Source of the DNA: Candidatus Bathyarchaeota archaeon
GTDB lineage: Archaea; Thermoproteota; Bathyarchaeia; Bathyarchaeales; Bathycorpusculaceae
Assembly (NCBI GenBank): GCA_018396615.1
Contig: JAGTQT010000020.1
Span: 1 to 22,165 of the forward strand
Reading direction: 5' to 3'
DNA: 22,165 nucleotides
Part shown: piece after piece, positions 1 through 7,164 of the stretch
How the letters are laid out: each line of letters starts with the position of its first letter
How positions within the stretch are numbered: position 1 is the stretch's first letter
Notes under the pieces: generated by a model
Told to the model about the DNA's origin: nothing
Seen by the model: the letters and a program-made list of their open reading frames with translations, nothing else
Databases searched by the model: none
Made by a program: the position numbers and the translations under genes

Positions 1-628
1 CCTCGTTCTCCGAAGCTCCTGCATATGCGCCCCGCAGCCTAGAACTTCGCCTACGTCAAAGCACAATTTCCGAATATATGTACCGCCTTCGCATCCAACT
101 CTAAACAAGACATTTCGACCTTCCACCTCTAGAAAATCCAGATAGTAGATCCGCCTTGTTCTAAGCTGCCTCTTAACCGACGCTCGCAAAGGAGGACGCT
201 GATAGATTTCGCCCTGAAACTCCTTCAAGACATCCTTAATTTTCTGTTCAGACACATCTCCATGAAGCTTCATCACGCAAACATACTCTTTCCCGCCAAG
301 AAGCAAAGCTTGAACTATTTTCCTAGATTCCTCTAACGTGACGGGAAGCACACCGGTTACATTGGGATGTCTCTGGCGTCTAAGCCTCTAGAGTCCCGCC
401 GTGACCAACATGCTCAATCTTCAGGATGCGTTTAACCCAAGCCGCCACTTCATGGCTTGAAGGACCCGCAGGCTTGTCCAAATTAATTATGCCGAACTTC
501 AGATAGTCAGCTGCCGATCTTTCTTCGGGAATACAGCCGTAGCCTGGGTCTGTTTCGTCCTCAGCCTTCACAAGGGTCTCGCGGTGAATAGCCCATGGAG
601 CTACGCTTCGGCTCAAACGATACAGCAC
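1..628 (-). CDS. cbf5: tRNA/rRNA pseudouridine synthase Cbf5 (H/ACA RNP catalytic subunit), intron-containing, 3' partial
   Basis: Catalytic subunit of the archaeal H/ACA ribonucleoprotein; it isomerises uridine in rRNA (and tRNA U55) and is the dyskerin/TruB relative. Exon 1 (628-388) encodes the typical N-terminus, including ETDPGYGC, EERSAADYLKFGIINLDKP and GHGGTL. Exon 2 (368-1) continues with VTGVLPVTLEESRKIVQALL, then GGTYIRKLCFDVGEVLG and GAHMQELRRTR, and runs off the left edge before the PUA domain. The two exons join only if 19 nt are removed (see the intron entry). Splicing restores GTL-D-P, whose Asp (residue 81) is the catalytic residue of the family. The start is GTG at 628, or TTG at 616, which lies about 9 nt after GAGGTG. 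The gene directly follows rpl14e, a common archaeal pairing, and is probably co-transcribed with it. Confidence 0.93.
369..387 (-). other. 19-nt bulge-helix-bulge (BHB) intron in cbf5 pre-mRNA
   Basis: On the minus strand the intron reads AGGCTTAGACGCCAGAGAC. The flanks fold as a canonical BHB motif: outer helix GGGA (397-394) with TCCC (367-364), 4-bp central helix CTCT (393-390) with AGAG (374-371), 3-nt bulges AGA (389-387) and ACA (370-368), and inner helix GGC/GCC closed by a 6-nt loop. Cutting after the second base of each bulge removes exactly 19 nt and joins G with AT to make the GAT (Asp) codon. Unspliced, the frame stops at TAG 382-380, inside the loop. BHB introns in cbf5 are established in crenarchaea and are removed by the tRNA splicing endonuclease. 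Confidence 0.93.
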
Positions 629-666
629 CTCGGTAGAATAGAAGCGCCGCCTAGAGATATATGCTC

Positions 667-957
667 TTAGGCAGAGGATAAAACGGGTTTCACGTTTTCC
701 TTGAAGGCTTCAAGCAAGCCTGCTTTCTTTAGTGCTTCAGCAACTTCCTCGTCGGATGCGCCTCGTTTGATCTCGAGTACATCTTGCGTGGGCTCAATGT
801 GGTTAACGTTCACCCTTCTTCGCTTCACGCCGGTGACCGATTTTGGCCCGGTTATGGAAACAAAGCTTTTGTCAGCCACGTCAACGATGACACATCTTTT
901 GCCTGCTTCACGTCCACAGAGTTTCAAACAGATTCTTCCAACCTCTATTGCCGGCAC
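667..957 (-). CDS. rpl14e: 50S ribosomal protein L14e
   Basis: KOW-type ribosomal protein of the archaeal/eukaryotic large subunit. The N-terminus (PAIEVGRICLKLCGREAGK) and the following CVIVDVADKSFVSITGP match the family closely. The 96-residue length is normal. I chose the GTG at 957 because it gives the family start M-PAIEVGRI and sits 7-8 nt after a perfect GGAGG at 970-966; the in-frame TTG at 972 would itself lie at the edge of that ribosome site. A TATA box lies at 1006-1013. Cbf5 follows about 40 nt downstream on the same strand, so the pair is likely one transcript linking ribosome assembly with rRNA modification. Confidence 0.95.
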   Translation of the reverse strand: MPAIEVGRICLKLCGREAGKRCVIVDVADKSFVSITGPKSVTGVKRRRVNVNHIEPTQDVLEIKRGASDEEVAEALKKAGLLEAFKENVKPVLSSA

Positions 958-965
958 CTCTAAAA

Positions 966-970
966 CCTCC
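966..970 (-). promoter_or_regulatory. Ribosome binding site GGAGG of rpl14e
   Basis: GGAGG on the minus strand, 8 nt before GTG 957. It decides the start codon over the longer TTG option at 972. Confidence 0.8.
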
Positions 971-1005
971 AAATTGGACTATGCAAAAGAACGGGTCAAA
1001 CGTGT

Positions 1006-1013
1006 ATTTATAA
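1006..1013 (-). promoter_or_regulatory. TATA box (box A) of the rpl14e-cbf5 operon
   Basis: TTATAAAT on the minus strand. It predicts a transcription start near 981-985 and a leader of about 25 nt that contains the GGAGG site. Confidence 0.7.
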
Positions 1014-1021
1014 TTTCACTC

Positions 1022-2380
1022 CTACGCCATGAACCTCTCAACAACACTGTATAGCACGCTTGTTCCAAAAACCAGATTTTGAATTGAGACACGTTCATCT
1101 ATGCCGTGAACAGACTTCAACATTTCTCCATAGTCCATGTCAGCCAGCAACGGCTGAAAACCATAGCTCACGGTGCCAATTTTCCTGAAGAAACGCGAAT
1201 CAGTCCCTCCTGTAAGCATGATCGGCGCCACCGAACAGTTAGGCTCAAACTCCTTAAGCACTTTGACTATAAGATCATACAGAGACGTGTTCGCCGGCGA
1301 TTCAGATGGATCGTTAGCTTGGATAATTTCAAACTCTAACATACCCAGATCTAGGTCTCGCAGCAGGCTCTTAATCTCGTTCAAGGCATCTTGAGGTCTC
1401 TGTCCAGGCAGAATCCGGCAGGCAAAAACAGTTTCGCACTGCGAGGGAATGATGTTTTCTTTAACACCGCCGCTGATTATCGTTGGCGTTACAGTCATCC
1501 TAAGTCTTGCCCGCGTCTCTTCAGCCATGGCCTTGTCTTTTCGCGCAAGCATATCCAAAATCTGATCACTCATATCCGGGTTTTGAAGCAAAGTAGAGAT
1601 GGCTTGCCTTGCAAGATCGCTTTCTTTTGCGATCTCGCTTAGAAACTTCCTGACCCGAGGTATAATTATGATCTGCGAGCGATAGTTTCCCAGCTTGTCG
1701 ATCACCTTATTCATACGCATTATAGCGTTATCCCCTATGTCTGGAACTGAGCCGTGACCGGGTTTGCCTTTAGCTTTGATCTTGAACCACCGAATGCCTT
1801 TTTCCGCTGTCTGCACCGTGAAAATATTTTTTCCATCAATCGGAATTGCCAAGCCTCCTCCCTCGTTAAGTAAGAAGTCTGCTTTGACTTTGTCGGGATG
1901 GTTGTGCACAAGCCAGCCTGCTCCTGCTTCGCCGCCTTTTTCCTCGTCGGCAGTAGCCGCCAGTATAACGTCGCCTTTCAATTTGACCCCGTTTCTTTTC
2001 AGAAGCTTCAGAACCATGGCTTCCATAGCAGTCATCGACTTCATGTCAAGCGCGCCACGACCCCAAACAAACCCGTCTTTTACAGCTCCGCTAAAAGGGT
2101 CTACGCTCCACTCTTTCGGGTTAGCAGCAACCACATCCAAATGTGAAAGCAAAAGTAGACTTGGTTTTTCGCCTGTTCCTCTAAGACGCGTAACTATGCT
2201 TCCCCTTCCCGGCGCAGATTCGAAAAGTTCGCAGTCAAATCCGTCTTCTTCAAGGTCCCTTGCCAAGTATTTTGCTGCTTCTGTTTCGTTTCCAGGCGGA
2301 TTGGTCGTGTTAATTTTTAGGAGGTTGCTTAGTAGGCTTGTTACCTCTTCTTAGACTTCTTTTAATAGTTGGGCAGGCAT
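1022..2380 (-). CDS. M20 family metallopeptidase (ArgE/DapE/carboxypeptidase-like), with in-frame stop near the N-terminus
   Basis: Zinc-dependent aminoacylase or peptidase of the M20 clan; the substrate cannot be told from sequence. Counting from the TTG at 2266, the metal and catalytic residues are all visible: SHLDVV (H42, D44), RGALDMKS (D74), ADEEKGG (E108/E109), NEGGG (E135) and SVHGIDE (H387). The family N-terminus (EEVTSLLSNLL, INTTNPPGNE, TEAAKY) lies upstream of 2266 in the same frame. It traces to an ATG at 2380 with AAGGAG 8 nt before it. However, the tenth codon (2353-2351) is TAA, where AAA (Lys) would give a normal LLKEVKEEVTSLL helix. Either the gene is lightly broken, it restarts at TTG 2266 without a conserved segment, or the base is an assembly error. 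The downstream neighbour is the rpl14e promoter. Confidence 0.85.
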
Positions 2381-2637
2381 TCCAGCAGCTCCTTGATGTA
2401 GTGCACTATTGGCGTGCAGTCTTCTTAAGATTTTATCCTCGCACAAGTATTCCGCTAGTCTGAATAGTGAGAACGTTAACGGCGATGTTTTCCGTGCTGA
2501 TAATCTTGGAGGGGACACTACAAACTTGGAAAACCGCTTCATTCATAAATGACACGAAGCTGACCAGCAATGTGTCTAAAACGCTCATTCAAGCAAGTTC
2601 ATATCCTAGAAAAACATAAAACACATGTGGATCCCAC

Positions 2638-3183
2638 ATGACCAGCTTGGACCTGCAGATTTCGCCAAAGCTAAGCGAAATGCCGCCAACAAAAACTCTT
2701 GGGCTAATCTCAGACACACACGTTCCTACAAGAGCAAAACAGATCCCGAAAGAGGTTTTCACCGCATTTGACAAAGTTGATTACATAGTGCACGCAGGCG
2801 ACTTCGTAGACCTATCCGTAATAGATGAACTGGAGCAGCTGGCTCCTGTTCTGGCTGTCTACGGCAACATGGATGGATCGGAAATCAGAGGAAAACTCCC
2901 TAAGCTAAACTCAGTTAAGATTTTTAATTGGAAAATCGGAGTCATGCATGACCCGGGAGCACTTTTTGGGATAAGGAAGATGAATGAAATCGCCAGAAAC
3001 AACGGTTTTAATGTGCTTGTATATGGGCATACTCACAACGCACACGTGAGATGGGAAGGAACAACGTTATTTATCAATCCGGGAAGCCCTACGAATCCGA
3101 TTCCGCCCTTTATTAGTAAGCCTACTGTAGCCCTGCTTACAGTAACCCAGAAGGAGATCACTCCGCAGATCATTCAAATATGA
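2638..3183 (+). CDS. MJ0936/YfcE-type metallophosphoesterase
   Basis: Calcineurin-like phosphodiesterase of the small archaeal MJ0936 class, probably cytoplasmic, with unknown natural substrate. All dinuclear-metal motifs are present: SDTH (D26, H28), HAGD (D55), YGNMD (N77), MHDP (H104) and GHTH (H131, H133). The usual family start is about 8 residues before SDTH, so the second ATG at 2680 (MPPTKTLGLISDTH) may be the real start rather than the ATG at 2638; neither has a clear ribosome site. A 7-bp hairpin (2659-2665 with 2675-2681) overlaps the 2680 start. A T-rich run near 3198-3206 could end the transcript. No operon partner is seen. Confidence 0.88.
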   Translation: MTSLDLQISPKLSEMPPTKTLGLISDTHVPTRAKQIPKEVFTAFDKVDYIVHAGDFVDLSVIDELEQLAPVLAVYGNMDGSEIRGKLPKLNSVKIFNWKIGVMHDPGALFGIRKMNEIARNNGFNVLVYGHTHNAHVRWEGTTLFINPGSPTNPIPPFISKPTVALLTVTQKEITPQIIQI

Positions 3184-3280
3184 AGAAGAATCTTTCGCAG
3201 TTTTTTTCAAATTCCTGATAGAAGACTATTTCACTTTCACCAGCCTCTCCACCTGTCAAAACCTTCGCTTCTCGGAGTGC

Positions 3281-3288
3281 TTTAAAAG
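3281..3288 (+). promoter_or_regulatory. TATA box upstream of the small zinc-finger gene
   Basis: TTTAAAAG, placed to start transcription near 3310, about 29 nt before the ATG at 3339. AGGAG follows at 3324-3328. Confidence 0.5.
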
Positions 3289-3338
3289 CAAAATGAGCGG
3301 AAACAAAGATTAGGGCAATAACTAGGAGTTTGAATGAA

Positions 3339-3476
3339 ATGGAAAGATGTAGAAACCCATGGCATAAAGAATGTAGCGAAAGCGACATAGAAGTCTACAT
3401 TCAGCTAAAAGGTGAAAGGCTTCCCATTTGCAGACGATGCTGGGGAAAAATAGCCGAACAGGACATGGAGTGGTAG
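3339..3476 (+). CDS. Small zinc-finger protein (45 aa), function unknown
   Basis: A 45-residue ORF with paired cysteines: C4-x7-C12 and, later, C31-x2-C34 (PICRRCWGK). The layout resembles a small treble-clef or zinc-ribbon protein that binds one metal ion. The start is ATG 3339 with AGGAG about 10 nt upstream. The stop at 3476 is 3 nt before the next gene, so the two are probably translated from one message. The metal-binding layout and composition (charged, ending in DMEW) argue for a real protein. I do not recognise the family. Confidence 0.68.
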   Translation: MERCRNPWHKECSESDIEVYIQLKGERLPICRRCWGKIAEQDMEW

Positions 3477-3479
3477 CCT

Positions 3480-3719
3480 ATGGACGGATTCGGCTTGAAC
3501 ACGGCAAGATCCTTTCTCGGCAAAAATGTCAACCTCCACCTGAAGGATGGATCAGTTATCGTGAACGTTCACCTTGCAGAAATTCGCAGGGGCGATCTAT
3601 CACGAGAAGCCTTCATCACCTGCGTAGCTTATGGAAACAAAACAAAGCTTCATATACCGTTGAAAAACATCGCGTGGGCAGAGATGTTAAACCTCAATCT
3701 ACTATTAACAAGCGGATAA
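3480..3719 (+). CDS. Small LSm-like/hypothetical protein (79 aa)
   Basis: A 79-residue protein. LGKNVNLHLKDGSVIVN with the later KLHIPLKNIAWAEML resembles the Sm1 and Sm2 strands of LSm-fold proteins (a DG turn in Sm1, then hydrophobic-x-NI-x-x-AE). The Sm2 signature is not canonical, so this is only a fold-level guess. The start is ATG 3480, with GGAG about 10 nt upstream inside the preceding zinc-finger gene. If the fold guess is right, an RNA-binding pair (zinc finger plus Sm-like) is plausible. Confidence 0.65.
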   Translation: MDGFGLNTARSFLGKNVNLHLKDGSVIVNVHLAEIRRGDLSREAFITCVAYGNKTKLHIPLKNIAWAEMLNLNLLLTSG

Positions 3720-3810
3720 TACCAGAAAACATGGACTCAGCCGAGCTTTTTTGCGAGAAGCTCGCGACAACCCAACGTCCATTTCTTTCACATAAAGCAG
3801 ACAAACAGCC

Positions 3811-3818
3811 TTAAATAA
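3811..3818 (+). promoter_or_regulatory. TATA box of purA
   Basis: TTAAATAA centred 36 nt before ATG 3851. It gives a leader of only about 10 nt, and no ribosome site is visible, so the message is nearly leaderless. Confidence 0.6.
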
Positions 3819-3850
3819 AGTCATGCAAATCACCAAACAAGTGATTCAAC

Positions 3851-4858
3851 ATGCCTTGCACAGTATTGGCTGGAGGATTCTGGGGAGACGAAGGGAAAGG
3901 AAAAATCGTTTCCTACCTAGCTTTGAAAGATCCAATTCACGTCTGTGTAAGAACAGGCTCAGTTAACGCGGCACACACCATCTGGTACAAGGGGAAGCGC
4001 TACGCCCTACACATGGTGCCAGGAGGCTTCGTAAACGAGAAATGCCGCCTACTCCTTGGCGCCGGAACAAACGTAGAAGTTAAACAGTTCCTTGCAGAAG
4101 TTGAGGAAACAAACGTCAAAAACCGCATAGGCGTAGACAGCCAAGCCTCAATAATCGAAGAAAAACATGCGTCTCAGGACAAAGCCAATTCGCATCTTAG
4201 AGAAGCCATAGGCACCACAGGAAGAGGAGTCGGCCCAGCACAGGAAGAGCGGGCCCGCAGAACTGCAAAGCTGGCTAAAGATATTCCAGAGCTAAAGCCG
4301 TATCTAGCAGACGTTTCATTGGAGGCAAATACCGCAATAGACGCGAACAAGAACGTGCTTCTAGAAGGAACTCAAGGAATCTTGCTTTCACTCTACCACG
4401 GAACGTACCCATATGTAACGAGCAGAGATACAAGCGCCGCTGCAATATGTGCAGAAGCAGGTGTCGGACCAACCAAAATCGACGAAGTCATAGTGGTATT
4501 GAAATCCTTCATGACACGCGTCGGTGGTGGCCCATTGCCTGGAGAGATATCCAAGGAAGAAGCACAGAAAAGAGGGTGGTTCGAGACGGCGGCCGGAACA
4601 GGCCGTGAACGCCGTTCAGCGCCTTTTAACTTCGAGCTGGCAAAGAGGGCTGTTATGGTTAATGGTGCTACCCAAATCGCGCTCACGAAGCTTGACTGTT
4701 TGATTCCTAAATGTCAAGGCGCAAGAGCATTTGGCGAGCTTCCCGACGAAGCGAAACAGTTTATCAGCAAGATAGAGAAATATCTCAACGTCCCCGTCAC
4801 GTTAATTGGAACAGGCCCAGAAGCTCTTGACATAATAGACCGAAGAAAAAAAACTTAG
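3851..4858 (+). CDS. purA: Adenylosuccinate synthetase, archaeal short form
   Basis: Catalyses IMP + Asp + GTP to adenylosuccinate, the first committed step to AMP. Motifs in order: GFWGDEGKGK (9-18, with catalytic D13), NAAHTI (catalytic H42), GTTGRGVGPA for IMP contact, LLEGTQG, YPYVTS, VGGGPLPGE, TAAGTGRERRS and the guanine-recognition LTKLD. The 335-residue length fits the archaeal form, which lacks insertions of the roughly 430-residue bacterial enzyme. The Q of the usual GQWGDEGKGK is F here. The gene stands alone with its own promoter and converges on the surface-protein gene at 4876. Confidence 0.96.
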   Translation: MPCTVLAGGFWGDEGKGKIVSYLALKDPIHVCVRTGSVNAAHTIWYKGKRYALHMVPGGFVNEKCRLLLGAGTNVEVKQFLAEVEETNVKNRIGVDSQASIIEEKHASQDKANSHLREAIGTTGRGVGPAQEERARRTAKLAKDIPELKPYLADVSLEANTAIDANKNVLLEGTQGILLSLYHGTYPYVTSRDTSAAAICAEAGVGPTKIDEVIVVLKSFMTRVGGGPLPGEISKEEAQKRGWFETAAGTGRERRSAPFNFELAKRAVMVNGATQIALTKLDCLIPKCQGARAFGELPDEAKQFISKIEKYLNVPVTLIGTGPEALDIIDRRKKT

Positions 4859-4875
4859 ATGTAGGTGCCACGTTT

Positions 4876-5370
4876 TCAGCTGGTTCTGCGCTGTTTCTTG
4901 TTTCTCAGATAACTACTTGTAACGATAGGCAGAGTCGTAACAGCTACAAGCGTCAAGAGCATGGCAAAAAGGTTGACTGGGAACTCTGGAACCACGACAG
5001 GACCACACCACTCTCCCCAACCGGAAACCGTGCAGTTAGCTCTTGCCCAGACTTCAGGCATCCCTGAAACCTCACCCATGTCATATTCTACTATGAAAGT
5101 ATAGCGTGTTTCTACCATTTTGATAGTTTCGATGGTTCCGCTGATGTTAAGCTGAACCGCGTTGACATAGTGGTCGGTGGAAGAAATCGTGTGCCTACAA
5201 TAGATGTATAAAACAGTGTTTTCGCCCAGTTGCTGGTACTCGATCGCCAGCACCTCCGGAGCAATCGCGGCTACGATATCTGTCCGGAACGCGACGAAAA
5301 GTAATGTGCCTAATAAATATAGGACTAGAAAAATTCTGTTTCTGCCCTTTGAATTCTCGAAGATGAACAA
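4876..5370 (-). CDS. Surface-anchored protein with C-terminal PEF-type membrane anchor
   Basis: A 164-residue exported protein. Residues 12-36 form a signal or anchor helix. A beta-rich exterior part follows (38-125), then VVPEFP (127-131), a hydrophobic helix (about 133-153) and a basic tail RNKKQRR; this is the PEF-type surface anchor of many archaeal secreted proteins. The middle contains SSTDHYVNAVQL and a later RANCTVSGWGEWCGP, which loosely resembles the desulfoferrodoxin-like beta fold (DHY and C-x2-G-x-W patterns), but the metal ligands are not convincing. The start is TTG 5370, the only usable start before an in-frame TAG at 5382. A TATA box lies at 5408-5415. Confidence 0.65.
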   Translation of the reverse strand: MFIFENSKGRNRIFLVLYLLGTLLFVAFRTDIVAAIAPEVLAIEYQQLGENTVLYIYCRHTISSTDHYVNAVQLNISGTIETIKMVETRYTFIVEYDMGEVSGMPEVWARANCTVSGWGEWCGPVVVPEFPVNLFAMLLTLVAVTTLPIVTSSYLRNKKQRRTS

Positions 5371-5407
5371 AGCAGTACGCCTACATTGTTACTACTGCTG
5401 ATTAGGA

Positions 5408-5415
5408 TATTTAAA
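5408..5415 (-). promoter_or_regulatory. TATA box of the surface-protein gene
   Basis: TTTAAATA on the minus strand predicts initiation near 5385, about 15 nt before TTG 5370. Confidence 0.55.
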
Positions 5416-5497
5416 AATTCATAACAACGTAGTTTATCGCAACTTATTTGCAGACAGATCTTTCTGCCTTCGGAGCTAGCAGGCTTCGGCGCAACTC

Positions 5498-5504
5498 TTA
5501 TTAT
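5498..5504 (+). promoter_or_regulatory. Probable TATA box of the HtrA-like protease gene
   Basis: TTATTAT lies about 28 nt before ATG 5529, which suggests a leaderless transcript. Confidence 0.4.
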
Positions 5505-5528
5505 CTCGCATTTGAGCTTCCATTGTGA

Positions 5529-6674
5529 ATGGTGAATCATTTGGAAGCTCGAGCAGAAAATAAAAAAGAAGCCTCAATCCTGCTTCTTGCGTTGGTGCTT
5601 ATTGGGGGAATAATCTGCGGCGGAATCATCGTTGGCTTCTTAACCTACAGAGAGGTTGCCACGCTAGAAGATAAAATATCAAACCTCCAAGCCCAGATCT
5701 CAACCCTTTGGGGATTTCAGAATGTAACCTATCAAAACATCACCGTATACTTTAACGAAACTGCATTGACAGAGATATACAATAGGGTGCGAGACTCCAT
5801 TGTTTTGGTTCATGGAACTACAAGCACAGGAGAGGTGCAAGGCTCAGGCTTTGTTTACAACTATTCAGGAACCATGATTGTGATAACAAATAACCACGTG
5901 GTCAGTGGGACCACAAGCAGAAGCGTAACCTTCTCCAACGGCAACGGATACGCAGCTGAAATAAATGGAACAGACCGCTATGCCGATCTCGCTGTCCTTA
6001 CAGTAGACGCTCCGGAAAGCGAGTTCAAACCCCTTGAAATCGTAAGCTCGTCAACCCTGCGGGTAGGTGAACCAGTAATAGCTATCGGAAACCCCTACGG
6101 ACTTGTTGGCTCAATGACCACTGGCGTAGTTAGCGCTCTCGGAAGAACAATAACAGAAAGTAATTACACTGGAGGATTTGCCATAGCCAACATCATCCAG
6201 ACAAGCGCACCCATAAACCCTGGAAACTCGGGTGGACCACTGCTAAATTATGATGGAAAAGTTGTAGGCATTACCACCGCAATCATCGCAGAGTCTCAAG
6301 GCGTAGGTTTTGCTGTTCCATCAAACACAATTCTTAAAGAAATGAAATACTTGGTGGAAAACGGATTCTATGATCAACACTCTTATCTGGGCGTTGGAGG
6401 AAGAGATATGAGCTACAGTGAGGCTCAACAGCTAGGGGCAAGCGTTACCTACGGCTGGCTGGTAGTTGAAGTAGTGTATGGAGGACCAGCTTTTGAAGCG
6501 AACGTCCATGTTAATGACATAATAGTTGGATTTAACGGAACTCGCATCAAAAACGGAGATGAACTGTCAAGCTACATGGAGGAGAAGACTCTTCCAGGAC
6601 AAGTTCTCGTCTTAAACATTGTAAGAGGCACCGATACATTGGATTTGCCTGTGGAACTTGGAAAAAGACCATAG
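5529..6674 (+). CDS. Membrane-anchored HtrA/DegP-like serine protease (S1C) with one PDZ domain
   Basis: Extracytoplasmic quality-control protease. The layout is a short cytoplasmic N-terminus, a transmembrane helix (about 16-39), a short coiled coil (42-60), a trypsin-like domain (about 80-275) and one PDZ domain (about 285-378). The catalytic triad is visible: H123 in TNNHVV, D153 in YADLAVL and S234 in PGNSGGPL. The 381-residue length is typical of DegS-like, one-PDZ members. The Asn-rich linker (NVTYQNIT, NET) carries potential N-glycosylation sites, in line with an outside location. It converges on the ferredoxin gene at 6784. The substrate is unknown. Confidence 0.95.
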   Translation: MVNHLEARAENKKEASILLLALVLIGGIICGGIIVGFLTYREVATLEDKISNLQAQISTLWGFQNVTYQNITVYFNETALTEIYNRVRDSIVLVHGTTSTGEVQGSGFVYNYSGTMIVITNNHVVSGTTSRSVTFSNGNGYAAEINGTDRYADLAVLTVDAPESEFKPLEIVSSSTLRVGEPVIAIGNPYGLVGSMTTGVVSALGRTITESNYTGGFAIANIIQTSAPINPGNSGGPLLNYDGKVVGITTAIIAESQGVGFAVPSNTILKEMKYLVENGFYDQHSYLGVGGRDMSYSEAQQLGASVTYGWLVVEVVYGGPAFEANVHVNDIIVGFNGTRIKNGDELSSYMEEKTLPGQVLVLNIVRGTDTLDLPVELGKRP

Positions 6675-6783
6675 ATAATTGACAAAGGACAAAGCCCACT
6701 CTACATAGTATCCAGCAGGTGCTTTCCAAAAGCAAATTCTCCAAATTTATTTAGATTGATAACATTCTCCATTTTGAATTGTC

Positions 6784-7146
6784 TTACTTTTTGCTTTCAC
6801 AGTCCATGCAAATATTTACTTCTCTGTTTGTCCGGTAGGTTTTGCCGCATTTTTCACAAATTGCCTTGCGAAGCAGCCCCTTGTCTTCCTCTCTGATCTG
6901 AGCGAAGGTTGTTAGCCTTCTGGGAAAGGCTATGGCTTTTTTTGTGGCAATTGGCTCGCACGCTGTACAGCCATTCACGCATTTATGTGGATAGGCAACA
7001 ACGGCTTTGCCGTTCATAATCGTAAAGACACCATTTGGACAAAACTCTACGCAACGTGGCTTTTCAAGCGATGCGCAGCCGTCACATTTTTCTGGAAAAA
7101 TCGTTGGATACCAAGCTCCACCTGGTGTGTGCGCCATGGGTTTCAC
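6784..7146 (-). CDS. Ferredoxin-like protein with C-terminal zinc ribbon
   Basis: A 120-residue iron-sulfur protein, last in the leftward arm of the arsenic-type island. The first cluster site is C21-x2-C24-x7-C32-x3-C36-P. The second has C56, C60 and C63, but Ala sits where the fourth Cys should be (CEPIAT against CENTCP in the homologous plus-strand gene at 9415). A C-terminal knuckle pair, C97-x2-C100 and C113-x2-C116, resembles a rubredoxin/zinc ribbon. Both homologues share a W-(Y/H)-P-T lead-in. The start is GTG 7146 (ATG 7137 is the alternative), 18 nt after the permease stop. It probably passes electrons to or senses redox state for the island; that is inference. Confidence 0.8.
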   Translation of the reverse strand: MKPMAHTPGGAWYPTIFPEKCDGCASLEKPRCVEFCPNGVFTIMNGKAVVAYPHKCVNGCTACEPIATKKAIAFPRRLTTFAQIREEDKGLLRKAICEKCGKTYRTNREVNICMDCESKK

Positions 7147-7164
7147 TTTTTCAAGATTTTTCTC

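Noticed and set aside
369..387. Sequencing error or frameshift as the cause of the Cbf5 interruption
   Set aside because: A random 19-nt insertion would not be expected to create both 3-nt bulges and all three helices of a BHB at a family intron site.
667..972. Longer L14e start at TTG 972
   Set aside because: The TTG sits on the ribosome site itself; GTG 957 restores the family N-terminus with ideal spacing.
701..1054. Open frame of 117 codons on the plus strand
   Set aside because: It is the antisense shadow of rpl14e and the end of the M20 gene; the composition is not protein-like.
2351..2542. Separate 63-codon gene upstream of the M20 peptidase
   Set aside because: Only its last nine codons look coding, and these belong to the peptidase N-terminus; the rest has no protein-like signal.
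3428..3814. 128-codon plus-strand frame
   Set aside because: It overlaps the zinc-finger and LSm-like genes in another frame and has low-quality composition.
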